Source of the DNA: JAAYAY01 sp964429355
Lineage (GTDB): Bacteria; Planctomycetota; Planctomycetia; Pirellulales; Thermoguttaceae
Assembly: GCA_964429355.1 (NCBI GenBank)
Contig: CAYSCH010000253.1
Span: 1-14,193, forward strand
Length of the DNA stretch: 14,193 bases
Direction: 5' to 3'
A program made the translations under genes and the position numbers. Position 1 is the stretch's first letter. The number at the start of each line of letters is the position of its first letter. A model generated the notes under the pieces. That model had not been told where the DNA came from and did not search any database. It saw only the letters and a program-made list of their open reading frames with translations. This document shows positions 13,484 to 14,193 of the stretch, one piece after another.

Positions 13484-13609
13484 TCCGGCGTTGACTCGTT
13501 TTCTAATTGCCGCGAGAATGGCTCATTCGCGTGAGGGTCCAGTTTTCGAAAGGCTGGGCCATCGCGGTCGTCCCACGGATTGGCATGAGATTAAATTCCG
13601 AGACCGGCC

Positions 13610-13617
13610 AAGGAGGG
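13610..13617 (+). promoter_or_regulatory. Strong Shine-Dalgarno sequence before the second epimerase
   Basis: AAGGAGGG is followed after 6 nt by GTG (13624), the first possible start in the frame that later encodes the epimerase; a TAG at 13618-13620 closes the frame just before it. This is the best-matching ribosome binding site in the right-hand cluster, and it argues for translation beginning at 13624. Confidence 0.55.
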
Positions 13618-13623
13618 TAGGTC

Positions 13624-14193
13624 GTGCTGGAGAGTGCGGTATCGAGACCGAACCATTTCGGTGTTTCCATCGACAAGCCGGGCGTCTTGCGCCAGTGCGG
13701 CACGGACGACCGTGACCGTCAGGCCAGCGGATCGTACGAGGATCGTAGCCGGGCGAAGGTCTTCGGCACTCGACCCGAGGCAATCAAGCTCTGCCCTTTG
13801 GTTTGTGCGCTGCGCGAGCATCCGCGACTTGCGCCCCATGTTTGCGTGACGGGGCAACATCGAGAAATGCTCGATCAGGTGCTCGGTGTGTTCGGGGTAG
13901 TGCCGGACGTCGATCTAGACCTGATGAGCTCAGGACAGAGCTTGGCCGGCCTGACCGCCCGAGTGTTGGAGGGGGTCGACGCTTATCTTGGGAATCACCG
14001 CCCTGATATGGTGGTTGTGCAGGGAGATATAACCACAGTTCTTGCTGCATCGCTCGCAGCGTTCTATCATCAAATTCCGGTGGCCCACGTTGAAGCCGGG
14101 CTGCGCACCGGGAACCGCTTCTCGCCGTATCCGGAAGAGATCAATCGAGTTCTGACGACCCGCCTGGCTGATTTGCATTTCGCGCCGACGGAG
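13624..14193 (+). CDS. UDP-N-acetylglucosamine 2-epimerase, GTRPEAIKL type, partial (3' end cut; unusual 5' end)
   Basis: The first 190 codons of a second non-hydrolysing UDP-GlcNAc 2-epimerase run to the window edge. From residue 46 the match is clear: VFGTRPEAIKLCPLVCALRE, CVTGQHREMLDQVLGVFG (74-91), VVQGDITTV (131-139), HVEAGLRTGNRFSPYPEEINR (155-175) and LADLHFAPTE (181-190). Family members usually begin only 5-10 residues before GTRPE, but this frame runs about 47 codons further back to a GTG with an excellent ribosome binding site. Those codons do not encode the expected first hydrophobic beta-strand (RSRAK precedes VFGTRP). A neighbouring frame encodes TRIVAG at the right place, so a frameshift near 13745-13762 is possible. 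It may be a real N-terminal extension, a broken gene or a sequence error. Confidence 0.8.
   Translation, partial: MLESAVSRPNHFGVSIDKPGVLRQCGTDDRDRQASGSYEDRSRAKVFGTRPEAIKLCPLVCALREHPRLAPHVCVTGQHREMLDQVLGVFGVVPDVDLDLMSSGQSLAGLTARVLEGVDAYLGNHRPDMVVVQGDITTVLAASLAAFYHQIPVAHVEAGLRTGNRFSPYPEEINRVLTTRLADLHFAPTE

Noticed and set aside
13491..13519. Possible promoter TTGACT with GAGAAT 17 bp downstream
   Set aside because: The -35 is fair but the -10 matches only four of six positions, and nothing else supports a start site; the second epimerase could equally be read from the upstream operon.

Overview
The window looks like a chromosomal piece from a planctomycete-type bacterium (Planctomycetes/Verrucomicrobia superphylum). 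The case rests on gene content. There are two single-domain hexameric shell genes, three pentameric shell genes and no tandem-domain shell gene. They are arranged with PduL, an acetate/propionate-kinase homologue, a CoA-acylating aldehyde dehydrogenase and a class II sugar-phosphate aldolase. This is the layout of the PVM-type bacterial microcompartment (BMC) used for L-fucose/L-rhamnose breakdown. The DNA is GC-rich, and most genes use G/C-ending codons.

Region 1 (1-7690, all + strand) is the BMC operon. In order it holds the C-terminal part of a DeoR-type regulator (cut by the window edge), pduL, two BMC-H genes, a divergent acetate kinase, BMC-P1, pduP-like aldehyde dehydrogenase, BMC-P2, a cargo-like protein with a degenerate RpiB-like domain, BMC-P3 and the aldolase. 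Expected chemistry: the aldolase splits a deoxyhexulose-1-phosphate into DHAP and lactaldehyde; the dehydrogenase makes an acyl-CoA inside the shell; PduL converts it to acyl-phosphate; the kinase recovers ATP. Four proteins carry an amphipathic helix resembling an encapsulation peptide. It is N-terminal in PduL, the dehydrogenase and the RpiB-like protein, and C-terminal in the aldolase. The kinase has none. No alcohol dehydrogenase or lactaldehyde reductase is present in the window.

Region 2 (7696-9204) holds one minus-strand gene of the uroporphyrinogen-decarboxylase-like superfamily, converging on the aldolase with 5 bp between stop codons. It is followed by a 435-bp stretch without a secure gene. 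That stretch contains a possible decayed coding fragment on the minus strand and a short leader ORF feeding into the next operon.

Region 3 (9149-14193, + strand) is a surface-polysaccharide cluster: a UDP-GlcNAc 2-epimerase, a WbuB-like GT4 glycosyltransferase, a heparinase II/III-family protein, and the start of a second, different UDP-GlcNAc 2-epimerase that runs off the right edge and has an odd 5' end.

The most interesting points are the EP-tagged RpiB-like protein that has lost the RpiB catalytic residues, the kinase with substitutions in its catalytic and acyl-pocket positions, the leader ORF overlapping the first epimerase start, and the conflict over the reading frame at the start of the second epimerase. 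No tRNA, rRNA, CRISPR array or insertion sequence was seen.
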